Assembly (NCBI RefSeq): GCF_005222485.1
Contig: NZ_CP029078.1
Coordinates: 6,289,501 to 6,353,500 of the forward strand
DNA: 64,000 bases
Direction of reading: 5' to 3'
Source of the DNA: Streptomyces griseoviridis
GTDB taxonomy: Bacteria > Actinomycetota > Actinomycetes > Streptomycetales > Streptomycetaceae
A program made the translations under genes and the position numbers. Below are positions 7,904 through 15,269 of the stretch, piece by piece. The notes under the pieces are model-generated. The model saw only the letters and a program-made list of their open reading frames with translations. It had not been told where the DNA came from and searched no databases. The first letter of the stretch is position 1. Each line of letters begins with the position of its first letter.

Positions 7904-8929
7904 TCAGCGGTTCTGGCTCCTCAACAAGGCGTCCAGGCGCGGGTACACGGCACGCGCGTTGTGCTCCTGGACCGCCGCCAGGTCGGCCGCCGACAGCCCG
8001 GCCGCCTCGACATAGCGGCGGGTGTCGTCGAAGTGGTGGCCGCTGCACGGGTCGATGTCCCGGACGGCGCCGATCATCTCCGAGGCGAACAGGATGTTGC
8101 GCGTCGGCACCACGTCGAACAGCAGGTCGGCGCCCGGCTGGTGGTAGACGCAGGTGTCGAAGTAGACGTTGCCCAGCACGTGTTCCTCCAGTGGCGGCCT
8201 GCCGAGCGCCATCGCCAGGCCGCGGAAGCGGCCCCAGTGGTAGGGCACCGCGCCGCCGCCGTGCGGCACGACCAGCCGCAGCGTGGGGAAGTCGGCGAAC
8301 AGGTCGCCCTGCACGAGCTGCATGAACGCCGTGGTGTCCGCGTTGAGATAGTGCGCGCCCGTGGTGTGGAACGCCGGGTTCACACTGGTGCTGACATGGA
8401 TCATCGCCGGCACGTCGTACTCGACGAGCTTCTCGTAGACCGGGTACCAGGAGCGGTCCGTGAGCGGCGGCGCGCTCCAGTGGCCGCCCGACGGATCGGG
8501 GTTGAGGTTCACCGCCACCGCGCCCAACTCCTCCACCGCGCGCGTCAGTTCGGGGACGCAGGTGGCCGGGTCCACGCCCGGTGACTGTGGCAGCATCGCG
8601 GCGGGCGCGAACCGCTCCGGGTACAGCCGGCTGACCCGGTGGCAGAGGTCGTTGCAGAGCGCGGCCCAGGCGGCGGAGGTGGCGAAGTCCCCGACGTGGT
8701 GCGCCATGAACGAGGCGCGGGGCGAGAACACCGTGAGATCGATGCCCCGTTCGTCCATCAGCCGCAGCTGGTTCGGCTCGACGCTCTCCCGCAACGCGTC
8801 GTCCCCGACGCGCAGTTCGGCGCGGGACGGGGTGAGCGAGGAGTCGGCGAGGGCGGCGATCTGCCGGTCGCGCCAGGCCGCGACGGCGGGCGGCGCGGTC
8901 GTGTAGTGACCGTGGCAGTCGATGATCAA
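7904..8929 (-). CDS. ligJ: 4-oxalomesaconate hydratase (LigJ-like amidohydrolase)
   Basis: The 341-residue protein follows LigJ along its length. Landmarks are IIDCHGHYT at the very start (metal HxH), IDLTVFSPRASFMAHHVGD, NLNPDPSGGHW, PPLTDRSWYPVYEKL, VPAMIHVSTSVNPAFHTTGAHYL, VPHGGGAVPYHWGRFRGLA and FDTCVYHQPGADLL. LigJ hydrates 4-oxalomesaconate (or its enol tautomer) to 4-carboxy-4-hydroxy-2-oxoadipate, one step after LigI. The start is TTG at 8929, 7 nt after GAGGAGGC. It is the first gene of the minus-strand operon and diverges from a response regulator. Presence of both LigI and LigJ indicates the meta-type 4,5-cleavage route rather than the beta-ketoadipate route usual in Streptomyces. 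Confidence 0.85.
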   Translation of the reverse strand: MIIDCHGHYTTAPPAVAAWRDRQIAALADSSLTPSRAELRVGDDALRESVEPNQLRLMDERGIDLTVFSPRASFMAHHVGDFATSAAWAALCNDLCHRVSRLYPERFAPAAMLPQSPGVDPATCVPELTRAVEELGAVAVNLNPDPSGGHWSAPPLTDRSWYPVYEKLVEYDVPAMIHVSTSVNPAFHTTGAHYLNADTTAFMQLVQGDLFADFPTLRLVVPHGGGAVPYHWGRFRGLAMALGRPPLEEHVLGNVYFDTCVYHQPGADLLFDVVPTRNILFASEMIGAVRDIDPCSGHHFDDTRRYVEAAGLSAADLAAVQEHNARAVYPRLDALLRSQNR

Positions 8930-9170
8930 GGGGTGCCTCCTCGGGGTGCGGATGCCGTCGACCGCCGCAGCCTCGCGCCGCCCTCGAGGTACCCGCGAGA
9001 CACCCGGGCACAGAACTAACCGTCCCTTAACATTGCCGCCCCGCTGACCGTCCGTGCGTGCATCGTCGCAGGTGGTAGGCGGTGTGTGTGGTTTACATTC
9101 GGAGGCGGGCGGGGGTGCGGCACGGCCCGGGACCGACGGGTCGCGGCGCGGGACGACAGGAGGTCGCGGG

Positions 9171-9830
9171 GTGCAGATACTGCTGGCCGAGGACGACGAC
9201 GGCGTCGCCTCGGCGCTGGTGGAGGTCCTCTACGACCACGGGCACGTCACCCGCCGGGTGCGGCACGGCCGGGACGTCCTCACCTACCACCGCAGCTCCG
9301 ACCTGCTCCTGCTCGACCTCGGCCTGCCCGACATGGACGGCCTCGACGTCCTGCGCGCCCTGCGGGCCGTCAGCGACCTCTCGGTGCTGGTGCTCACCGC
9401 GCGCGGCGACGAGCGCTCCGTCGTGCGCGGACTGCACCTCGGCGCCGACGACTACCTGGTCAAACCGGTCAGGCTCGCCGAGCTGCTCGCCCGTATCGAC
9501 GCCGTCACCCGCCGCAACCGGGGCCGCGGCGGACCCGGGGCGGGCGCGGTGCGCGTCGGCGACGTCGAGATCGACCTCGACGTCCGCCGCGTCGACGTCG
9601 GCGGCGCCCGCGTCGAGCTGACCACCAAGGAGTTCGACATCCTCGCCGTCCTCGCCGCCCGCGCGGGCACCGCCGTCAGCCGCGAGCAGCTCCTCGACGC
9701 GGTGTGGGGCGACGCCTACCACGCGGTCTCGCGCTCCCTCGACGTCCACCTCACCCAGTTGCGGGCCAAGCTGCGCCGCCCCGAACTCCTCACCACCATC
9801 CGGGGTTTCGGCTACCGGCTCGGGGAGTGA
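9171..9830 (+). CDS. OmpR/TctD-family response regulator
   Basis: The 219-residue regulator has an N-terminal receiver domain: acidic pocket in LAEDDDG (about residues 5-9), phosphoacceptor Asp49 in LLLLDLGLPDMDG, switch Thr in VLTARG, and Lys98 in LVKP. A C-terminal winged helix follows (ELTTKEFDIL to TIRGFGYRLGE). The GTG at 9171 is chosen because AGGAGG lies 7 nt upstream; longer frames start without any site. The sensor kinase starts 7 nt after the stop and a TAXI-type binding protein follows, so the three genes form one operon. The operon diverges from ligJ/ligI/MFS, a plausible target of this regulator, though that is inferred. Confidence 0.92.
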   Translation: MQILLAEDDDGVASALVEVLYDHGHVTRRVRHGRDVLTYHRSSDLLLLDLGLPDMDGLDVLRALRAVSDLSVLVLTARGDERSVVRGLHLGADDYLVKPVRLAELLARIDAVTRRNRGRGGPGAGAVRVGDVEIDLDVRRVDVGGARVELTTKEFDILAVLAARAGTAVSREQLLDAVWGDAYHAVSRSLDVHLTQLRAKLRRPELLTTIRGFGYRLGE

Positions 9831-9837
9831 ACGCGGC

Positions 9838-11355
9838 GTGCGCACCCGGGTCCAGGCCGTGCTGCTGATGTTCGTCGTGCTTGCGGTGGCCGCCTTCGCC
9901 GTCCCGCTGCTGCTGTTCACCGCCTCCGACCGCACCCAGGAGTGGGCCCTCGCCCGCAGCTCCGACCTCGACCGCTTCGCGTCCCTCGCCGACCAGGCGG
10001 CGGCCACCGGCGACACCTCAGCGCTGACCGCCGAGGCCCGCCGCTACACCCAGCTCTACGGCGAGGGGCTCGTCGTCACCGACACCCGGCGCCGGCCCCT
10101 CGTCGAGACCGGCGGCGTACGGGCCGGCGAACCCGCCGTCGCCCGCCTCCTCGACGCCGCCCTGCGCAACCAGACCGCGCACCCCTCGGGCGCGCTGCGC
10201 CCCTGGTCGCACGGGCAACGGGGGTTCGCCGAACCGGCCGGATCGGGGACGAGGGTCTCGGGCGCCGTCGTGCTGCGGGCCTCGGTCGGCACCGCCGCGC
10301 ACGACATCGCCCGCCGCTGGGCCGCTGTCCTCGCCGGGACCGCCCTGGTCGCGGTGGCCTGCACGGTCCTCGCGCGCGCGGCGACCGGCTGGGTGGTCAG
10401 CCCGCTGCGCCGCCTCGACCGTGCCGTCGGACAGCTCGCCGCGGGGCTGCCGCCGGAGCAGACCCGGGCCGGCGGGCCGCCCGAACTGCGCCAGCTCGCC
10501 ACCGGGTTCAACCGGATGGCCGGCACGGTCACGGCGGCGCTCGAACAGCAGCGGCGGCTCGTCGCCGACACCTCGCACCAGATGCGCAACCCGATGGCCG
10601 CGCTGCGGCTGCGGGTCGATGCCCTCGACCCGCATCTGCCCGCCTCGGCCGGCCGCACGTACACCGCCGTCACCACCGAACTCGACCGCCTCGAGACCCT
10701 CCTCGACGATCTGCTGGCGCTGGCCGCGGCCGAACACCGGGCCGGTGAACTGGCCGTGACCGACGGGCCCGACGTGCGGTGCGAGGTCGCGGCGGTGGTG
10801 GCCAGGGAGTGCGGGCGGTGGGAGCCGGTCGCGCGGCGGGCGGGAGTGCGGCTCACGGCGGACGACGCGCCCCCGCCGGTCGTGGCCCTCTGCACGGACG
10901 GCGAACTGGCCCAGGTCGCCGACATCCTGCTGGACAACGCGATCAAGTACGCGGGCCGCGGCGCCACCGTCACCCTCGACTGCGGCACGGACGGCGGGTG
11001 GGCGGTCCTCACCGTCACGGACGACGGACCGGGCCTGAGCCCGGCCGAACTCGCCCTGGCCACCACGCGGTTCTGGCGCTCGGACGCCAACTTCGCGACG
11101 GGCGCGATGGACGAGAGGGACGCGACGGGCGCGACGACCGCGTCGGACGCGATGGGCATGACGGGCGCGTCGGGCGCGGCGGACAGGACGGGCGCGATGA
11201 ACAGGACGAACACGACGAAGGGCACGGGGTTGGGTCTGGCCATCGCGGAACAGCTCCTCGTGGCCCGCGGCGGCCGACTGGAACTGACCCTCGCCCACCC
11301 GAACGGCCTGCGGGCACGGGCGCTGCTGCCACGGGGGAGAGGGGGCACGCGATGA
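9838..11355 (+). CDS. Sensor histidine kinase (TctE-like) with a lid insertion
   Basis: The 505-residue membrane kinase has TM1 at about residues 7-29, an extracytoplasmic sensor of about 130 residues, TM2 at about 163-185, and a HAMP linker (VSPLRRLDRAV). A HisKA domain follows with His247 in DTSHQMRNPMAALR, then an HATPase domain with the N box DNAIKYA, the DDGPGLSP box and GTGLGLAIAEQL. The His-Gln-x-Arg form of the H box matches TctE-type kinases. Between FWRSDANF and GTGLGLAI lies an extra stretch of about 40 residues rich in Ala, Thr, Gly, Met and Asp (about 421-461). It is encoded by degenerate direct repeats and sits in the ATP lid. The stop overlaps the next start (ATGA). Confidence 0.9.
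   Translation: MRTRVQAVLLMFVVLAVAAFAVPLLLFTASDRTQEWALARSSDLDRFASLADQAAATGDTSALTAEARRYTQLYGEGLVVTDTRRRPLVETGGVRAGEPAVARLLDAALRNQTAHPSGALRPWSHGQRGFAEPAGSGTRVSGAVVLRASVGTAAHDIARRWAAVLAGTALVAVACTVLARAATGWVVSPLRRLDRAVGQLAAGLPPEQTRAGGPPELRQLATGFNRMAGTVTAALEQQRRLVADTSHQMRNPMAALRLRVDALDPHLPASAGRTYTAVTTELDRLETLLDDLLALAAAEHRAGELAVTDGPDVRCEVAAVVARECGRWEPVARRAGVRLTADDAPPPVVALCTDGELAQVADILLDNAIKYAGRGATVTLDCGTDGGWAVLTVTDDGPGLSPAELALATTRFWRSDANFATGAMDERDATGATTASDAMGMTGASGAADRTGAMNRTNTTKGTGLGLAIAEQLLVARGGRLELTLAHPNGLRARALLPRGRGGTR
11095..11220 (+). repeat. Degenerate repeat encoding the kinase ATP-lid insertion
   Basis: Variations of GACGGGCGCGATG recur about every 12-24 bp and encode Ala-Thr-Gly-Ala-Met-like peptides. 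The reading frame stays intact. The insertion separates the F and G2 boxes of the kinase. Confidence 0.6.
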
Positions 11356-12803
11356 GGCGGGACGGCCGGGGGAGACCTCGTGACCCGGGGGACGCGGGCG
11401 GCCGGTGCGACGACGCGCAGGGCTCGCCCGACCCGCACGCCTCGCCCGATCCGCATCACCTGGAAGACGCGGGTGGCCGCTGCGACCCGCACACCCCACG
11501 GGACCCCCATGTCCCGCCGGACCCGCACACGCCACCGGACTCGCACGTCCCGCCGGGCCCGCACGTCCCGCCGGGCCCGCACACGCCACCGGACCTACAC
11601 GTCCCGCCGGGCCCGCACACGCCACCGGACCCACACGTCCCGCCGGACTCCCACACCCCGCCGGACTCCCACACCCCACCGGACCCGCACACCCCGCCGG
11701 ACCCCCACGTCCCGCCGGACACCCACGCCCCACCGGACCCGCACACCCCGCCGGACCCCCACGTCCCGCCGGACACCCACGCCCCACCGGACCCGCACGC
11801 CCCACCCCCCATCCCCCGCCCCGCCCCTCCCCGGCGGGTCGCCCTCCGTGCCGGGCTCGGGGTCGTCCTCGGAGGGATGGTGGGCGGCGTCGTGGCCGGG
11901 GACGCGTCGCGGCAGGACCCCGGGCCGAGCGGGGAGCTGCGGATCGCGACCGGGGAACCCACCGCGTTCTACGCCGCGTTCGGACGGCTGCTCGCCGCCG
12001 AGATCGAGGCCGCCCACCCCCGGCTGACCTGCCGGGTCCGCACCACGCCCGGCAGCCTCACCAACATCGAGCTGCTGCGCGACCGGCGTGCCGACCTCGC
12101 CCTCGTCCTCACCGACACCGCGCGGTCCGTCAAGGTCGCGGGGCCGCTGCCCGAGGCGGTGCCGCTGCGGGCCATCGGCCGGGTCTACGAGACGTACCTC
12201 CAGTTCGCCGTGCGGGCCGACTCGCCGGTGCGCACGGTGGCCGACCTCGCCGGGCACACCGTCTCGCTCGGCGCCACCGGATCGGGCGCCGCCGAACTCG
12301 GGGAGCGGCTGCTGCACGCGGCCGGGCTCTCCCTCGGTGACGTCCCCGTCCGCCACCTCCCGCTGGAGACGGCCGCCGACGCCATGCGGACCGGCGCGAT
12401 CGAGGGGCTCCTCGTGGCGGGCGGTGTCCCGCTGCCCACCCTCTCCGACCTCGACGACCGTCCCGGGCTGCGGTTCCTGCCGCTGGGCGGGCTGCTGGCC
12501 AGGCTCGGTGGCGCGGACGGGCGGGCCGGAGCCGGACTCGAAGAGGTGTCGCTGCCGCAGGGCGCGTACCGGGCGGCGGCGGGCGTCGCCACCATCGGCG
12601 TCTCCAACCTGCTGGTCTGCCGTCCCGACCTGGACCGCAGGGTGGCCGAGACGCTCACCCGGCTGCTGGTGCTGCGCGCGGGCGCCCTGGTGCCTGGCAA
12701 CGCGGTCGGCACCCAGTTCCTCGACGTCCGCAGCCTCATCGGCACCGGCGGGATCGCCCTGCACCCGGGCGCGGTGACCGCGTACCGGGCGCTGCACGGC
12801 TGA
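11352..12803 (+). CDS. TAXI-family solute-binding protein with His/Pro hexapeptide repeats
   Basis: This 483-residue protein overlaps the kinase stop by ATGA. Residues 45-152 are 18 uninterrupted hexapeptides of the form D/G-P/S/T/L-H-T/V/A-P-P. A membrane anchor follows (about 161-180, VALRAGLGVVLGGMVGGVVAG) and then a TAXI-type binding domain (LRIATGEPTAFYAAFGRLLA, TPGSLTNIELLRDRRADLALVLTDTA). TAXI proteins are normally TRAP-transporter receptors, but no TRAP permease is nearby. An operon with a TctDE-like pair suggests a ligand receptor for the kinase. The next in-frame start (ATG 11877) lies inside the membrane anchor, so the repeat is very probably translated. It would lie on the cytoplasmic side, with one histidine per hexapeptide, and could bind metal. 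Confidence 0.8.
   Translation: MRRDGRGRPRDPGDAGGRCDDAQGSPDPHASPDPHHLEDAGGRCDPHTPRDPHVPPDPHTPPDSHVPPGPHVPPGPHTPPDLHVPPGPHTPPDPHVPPDSHTPPDSHTPPDPHTPPDPHVPPDTHAPPDPHTPPDPHVPPDTHAPPDPHAPPPIPRPAPPRRVALRAGLGVVLGGMVGGVVAGDASRQDPGPSGELRIATGEPTAFYAAFGRLLAAEIEAAHPRLTCRVRTTPGSLTNIELLRDRRADLALVLTDTARSVKVAGPLPEAVPLRAIGRVYETYLQFAVRADSPVRTVADLAGHTVSLGATGSGAAELGERLLHAAGLSLGDVPVRHLPLETAADAMRTGAIEGLLVAGGVPLPTLSDLDDRPGLRFLPLGGLLARLGGADGRAGAGLEEVSLPQGAYRAAAGVATIGVSNLLVCRPDLDRRVAETLTRLLVLRAGALVPGNAVGTQFLDVRSLIGTGGIALHPGAVTAYRALHG
11484..11807 (+). repeat. 18 tandem copies of an 18-bp repeat
   Basis: Exactly 324 bp consist of 18-bp units close to GACCCGCACACCCCGCCG, all in frame within the TAXI gene. Units vary mainly at codons 1, 2 and 4, in blocks, as expected from slippage and unequal exchange. 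Confidence 0.9.
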
Positions 12804-12930
12804 CCTCCACCGGCCCACGAACCCGGCCGCCGACCCGCCAAACGCGACTTTGCCATCTCTTTACAACCTGTGCCCCGCCTGTCTCGTCTCTCCGCTCGAT
12901 TCCTTCCCGCCAACGAGAGAGAGCCACTTC

Positions 12931-13317
12931 ATGCGTCGAACCTTCCTCGGTGCCGCGGCAGTCGGCTGCGCCGCCGTCCTGCTGAGCACCGTCCCCGCGT
13001 TCGCCGACGGGACCACCCCGTCGACCCGCCCCTCCCAGGCGGCGTCGCCGGTCCCGACCGCCGCGCCGGGCGACCGCGCCTCCGAGGCGTCGCCGGTCGC
13101 GAGCGCCGCGCCGACCCGCGCGGCGAGCGCCGCCCCCGCGCCCGCCCGTGACCAGGTCTCCGTGGTGCCGGCCGGTGCGCCGAACACCGGTGTCACGGGC
13201 ACCGCGTCGGACTCCGGCAGCCCGGCCGCCGCGATCGGCGGGGCCGCCGCCACCGCGCTGCTGGCCGGCGCCGCCGGTGTCTTCGTCGTACGGCGCCGGC
13301 GGGCGACCGGGGCATGA
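12931..13317 (+). CDS. Small secreted sortase-type substrate with C-terminal anchor
   Basis: The 128-residue protein begins with a signal peptide (MRRTFLGAAAVGCAAVLLS, cleavage after AFA). It continues with an Ala/Pro/Ser/Thr-rich linker of about 70 residues and ends in a cell-wall-sorting arrangement: APNTG, a short Ser/Gly stretch, a hydrophobic helix (AAAIGGAAATALLAGAAGVFVV) and the basic tail RRRRATGA. The signal differs from classical LPXTG by Ala for Leu. The ATG at 12931 follows GAGAGAGAG. Its stop overlaps the start of a class F sortase gene, so enzyme and substrate are translationally coupled. The surface function is unknown. Confidence 0.8.
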   Translation: MRRTFLGAAAVGCAAVLLSTVPAFADGTTPSTRPSQAASPVPTAAPGDRASEASPVASAAPTRAASAAPAPARDQVSVVPAGAPNTGVTGTASDSGSPAAAIGGAAATALLAGAAGVFVVRRRRATGA

Positions 13318-13958
13318 GTCCGTTCTCCAGGCGCGCGTTCCTCGGCGCGGCCGCGGTGTCGCTGGTCGCGGGCTGCGGACCGGGCGACGGCACCGGCGTC
13401 CGCACGGAGGGACCGGGCAGCGCGAACGCCACGGGCAAGGGCGCGGGTGCCGGTTCCCTCGGCGCGCCGTCCACGCCCGCCGAGTCACCGCGCCCGCTGC
13501 CGCGGTCGGTGCCGGTACGGCTGCTGATCCCGGCCATCCACGTCGACACGCCGCTGCTGCGGCTCGGTCTCGCCGCCGACGGCACCGTCCAGGTGCCGCC
13601 GGTCACCGCGCACGACCGGGCCGGCTGGTACCGGCACTCACCGACCCCGGGTCAGACCGGACCGTCGGTGATCCTCGGCCATGTCACCGTCGGCTCCTAC
13701 GGCGACGGAGTCTTCCGTCACCTCTCCGAGCTGCGCAAGGGCGACCTGATCGAGGCGCGTCTGGAGAAGGGCGGCCCGGCCCGTTTCGCGGTCACCGCCG
13801 TCCGCACGGTCGCCAAGTCCGCCTTCCCCTCCGACGAGGTGTACGGCGACGTCGACCGGCCGGAGCTGCGGCTCATCACCTGCGGCGGCGCCCGCAGCGG
13901 TGACGGCTACGCCGACAACGTGATCGTCTTCGCCGCGTCGGCAGCCGACCGAACCTGA
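13314..13958 (+). CDS. Class F sortase
   Basis: The 214-residue transpeptidase has an N-terminal signal anchor or lipoprotein-like signal (SRRAFLGAAAVSLVAGC, with a candidate lipobox cysteine), a Gly/Ala linker and the sortase fold. The catalytic histidine is in VILGHV (His123) and the cysteine in LITCGG (Cys190). VRLLIPAIHVDTPLLRLGL is the typical class E/F opening strand. Sortases join secreted proteins to cell wall or to each other by cleaving at T-G; the gene immediately upstream encodes the probable substrate. ATG at 13314 overlaps the previous stop. A strong hairpin at 13971-14011 ends the pair. Confidence 0.88.
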   Translation: MSPFSRRAFLGAAAVSLVAGCGPGDGTGVRTEGPGSANATGKGAGAGSLGAPSTPAESPRPLPRSVPVRLLIPAIHVDTPLLRLGLAADGTVQVPPVTAHDRAGWYRHSPTPGQTGPSVILGHVTVGSYGDGVFRHLSELRKGDLIEARLEKGGPARFAVTAVRTVAKSAFPSDEVYGDVDRPELRLITCGGARSGDGYADNVIVFAASAADRT

Positions 13959-13970
13959 TCCGCGTGCACA

Positions 13971-14011
13971 GGATGCCGGGCCGCGGAACGTACGCCGTCG
14001 GCCCGGCATCC
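13971..14011 (+). terminator. Intrinsic terminator after sortase
   Basis: GGATGCCGGGCC (13971-13982) pairs perfectly with GGCCCGGCATCC (14000-14011) over a 17-nt loop, 13 nt after the sortase stop. Confidence 0.7.
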
Positions 14012-14043
14012 TTCCCCACGTGCCCCCACGACCATGGAGAGCG

Positions 14044-14535
14044 TTGAAACGGTCCCGTGACAGGGCTGCGTCCGAGCTGTTCGCCGCCCTCTACCCACGC
14101 CTGGCCGGCTGGTGCCGACGGCTCGTCGACGACGACGAGACGGCCCACGAGATCGCCTCGGAGGCGTTCACCCGGCTCTGGGCCCGCTGGACGTCCGTGG
14201 ACGAACCCCGAGGATTCCTCTACGTCACCGCGGCCAACCTGGTCCGGGACCACTGGCGCAAACTGGAGCGCGAGCGGCGGGCGATGCGCCGGGCCACCAC
14301 GGAGGCCGCCGTCCGCCCGCACCCCGAGCAGGCCGACCCCTCGGTCCGGTTGCTCGTGCAGTCGCTCCCGGAGCGACTGCGGGTCCCGATCCTGCTGCAC
14401 TACTACGCTGACATGCCGATCCGGGAGGTGTCCGCGCTGACCGGGCGGAAGGAAGGAACCGTCAAGGCCGACCTCCACGCGGCCAGAGAACTGCTCCGCG
14501 TCCATCTGAGGAGAAGCCTTGACCACACCCCCTGA
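14044..14535 (+). CDS. ECF-like RNA polymerase sigma factor
   Basis: The protein of about 163 residues has region 2 (FAALYPRLAGWCRRLVDDDETAHEIASEAFTRLWARW, with the core-binding and -10 recognition helices) and region 4 (LPERLRVPILLHYYADMPIREVSALTGRKEGTVKADLHAARELL, a helix-turn-helix for -35 recognition). It is a group 4 (extracytoplasmic function) type. TTG at 14044 follows GGAGAG and is preferred. An upstream GTG at 14020 is in frame but has no ribosome-binding site. The gene overlaps by 17 nt a membrane protein that probably serves as its partner. The target promoters and stimulus are unknown. Confidence 0.82.
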   Translation: MKRSRDRAASELFAALYPRLAGWCRRLVDDDETAHEIASEAFTRLWARWTSVDEPRGFLYVTAANLVRDHWRKLERERRAMRRATTEAAVRPHPEQADPSVRLLVQSLPERLRVPILLHYYADMPIREVSALTGRKEGTVKADLHAARELLRVHLRRSLDHTP

Positions 14536-15073
14536 GGACAGCGTGGGACCCGACCCGCAGGACCCGCAGGATCCCCTGACCGTCATCCTGCGGCCCCCGG
14601 ACGAGTTCCTCGGCCCGCCGGCCGGCCGCTACCGGGAGATCCGCCGCACCGCCGGCCGCCGCAAGGCGCTGCGCGCCGTCACCGCCGCCGGGGTGACCTG
14701 CGCCGTCGCCGTCCTCGTCGCGCTGCCGCTGCGCCTGTCGGCGCCCGCGGCCCCCGGTACCCCCGCGGTCCCGATGGCGCCGCCGCCGGCGGGACGGCCC
14801 TCGACGGCGCCGCCGTCCCCGCGGTCCCCGGTGTCCCCCGTGCCCGAACGGCGCGGCGACCCCGCCGACACCACGAGCAGGCCGGTCCCCTCGCCGCCGA
14901 CCAGGCGCTCGGCGTCCCGGCCCCGGCAGACGACGCCGGCCACCTCCGCGTCGGAGGCGCCGACCCCTACATCGCCGTCGGGCGCGTCCGTCGCGCCGAC
15001 CGAGAGTTCCCGAGCCACGGCGGTTCCGTCAACGGACGACCCCCGCGACCCGCGGGCCACGCGCCGCTCGTAA
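14519..15073 (+). CDS. Single-pass membrane protein coupled to the sigma factor
   Basis: The 184-residue protein starts with TTG at 14519 inside the sigma-factor gene (17-nt overlap; GGAGAAG upstream). It has a cytoplasmic part of about 50 residues containing FLGPPAGRYREIRRTAGRRKALR and one membrane helix (about 52-70). A long Pro/Ser/Thr-rich extracellular tail without recognisable domains follows. Position and topology fit an anti-sigma or sensor role, but no zinc-binding anti-sigma motif (HxxxCxxC) is present, so this is context-based. The low-complexity tail may be a cell-wall-spanning linker. Confidence 0.6.
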   Translation: MTTPPEDSVGPDPQDPQDPLTVILRPPDEFLGPPAGRYREIRRTAGRRKALRAVTAAGVTCAVAVLVALPLRLSAPAAPGTPAVPMAPPPAGRPSTAPPSPRSPVSPVPERRGDPADTTSRPVPSPPTRRSASRPRQTTPATSASEAPTPTSPSGASVAPTESSRATAVPSTDDPRDPRATRRS

Positions 15074-15087
15074 CGCCCACCGCCGGG

Positions 15088-15118
15088 CGCGGGCGGCAGG
15101 CCCCGGAACCCGCCCGCG
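15088..15118. terminator. Hairpin between sigma operon and GDPD
   Basis: CGCGGGCGG (15088-15096) pairs with CCGCCCGCG (15110-15118). It lies just after the membrane-protein stop in the gap between convergent transcription units. The rest of this 196-bp gap shows no gene. Confidence 0.45.
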
Positions 15119-15269
15119 GGTCACCGGCCGCGCGAAAAGGTGTCGCCGTCGGTCAGCACCCTTCCGCGCGGGACGCCGGCGAGTCGGCCGGCCACCTCGA
15201 CCGGGCGGGACCGCTGGAGGCGACGGCGGCCCCGCTGATCCGGCTCCGGGCGGGCGAGGGCGCCGACGC

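Noticed and set aside
11484..11807. CRISPR-like array
   Set aside because: The 18-bp units are directly adjacent without unique spacers and lie in frame within a gene; no cas genes are present.
11352..12803. TRAP transporter component
   Set aside because: No TRAP membrane subunits are next to it; the operon partners are a kinase and a regulator, so a sensory role is more likely.
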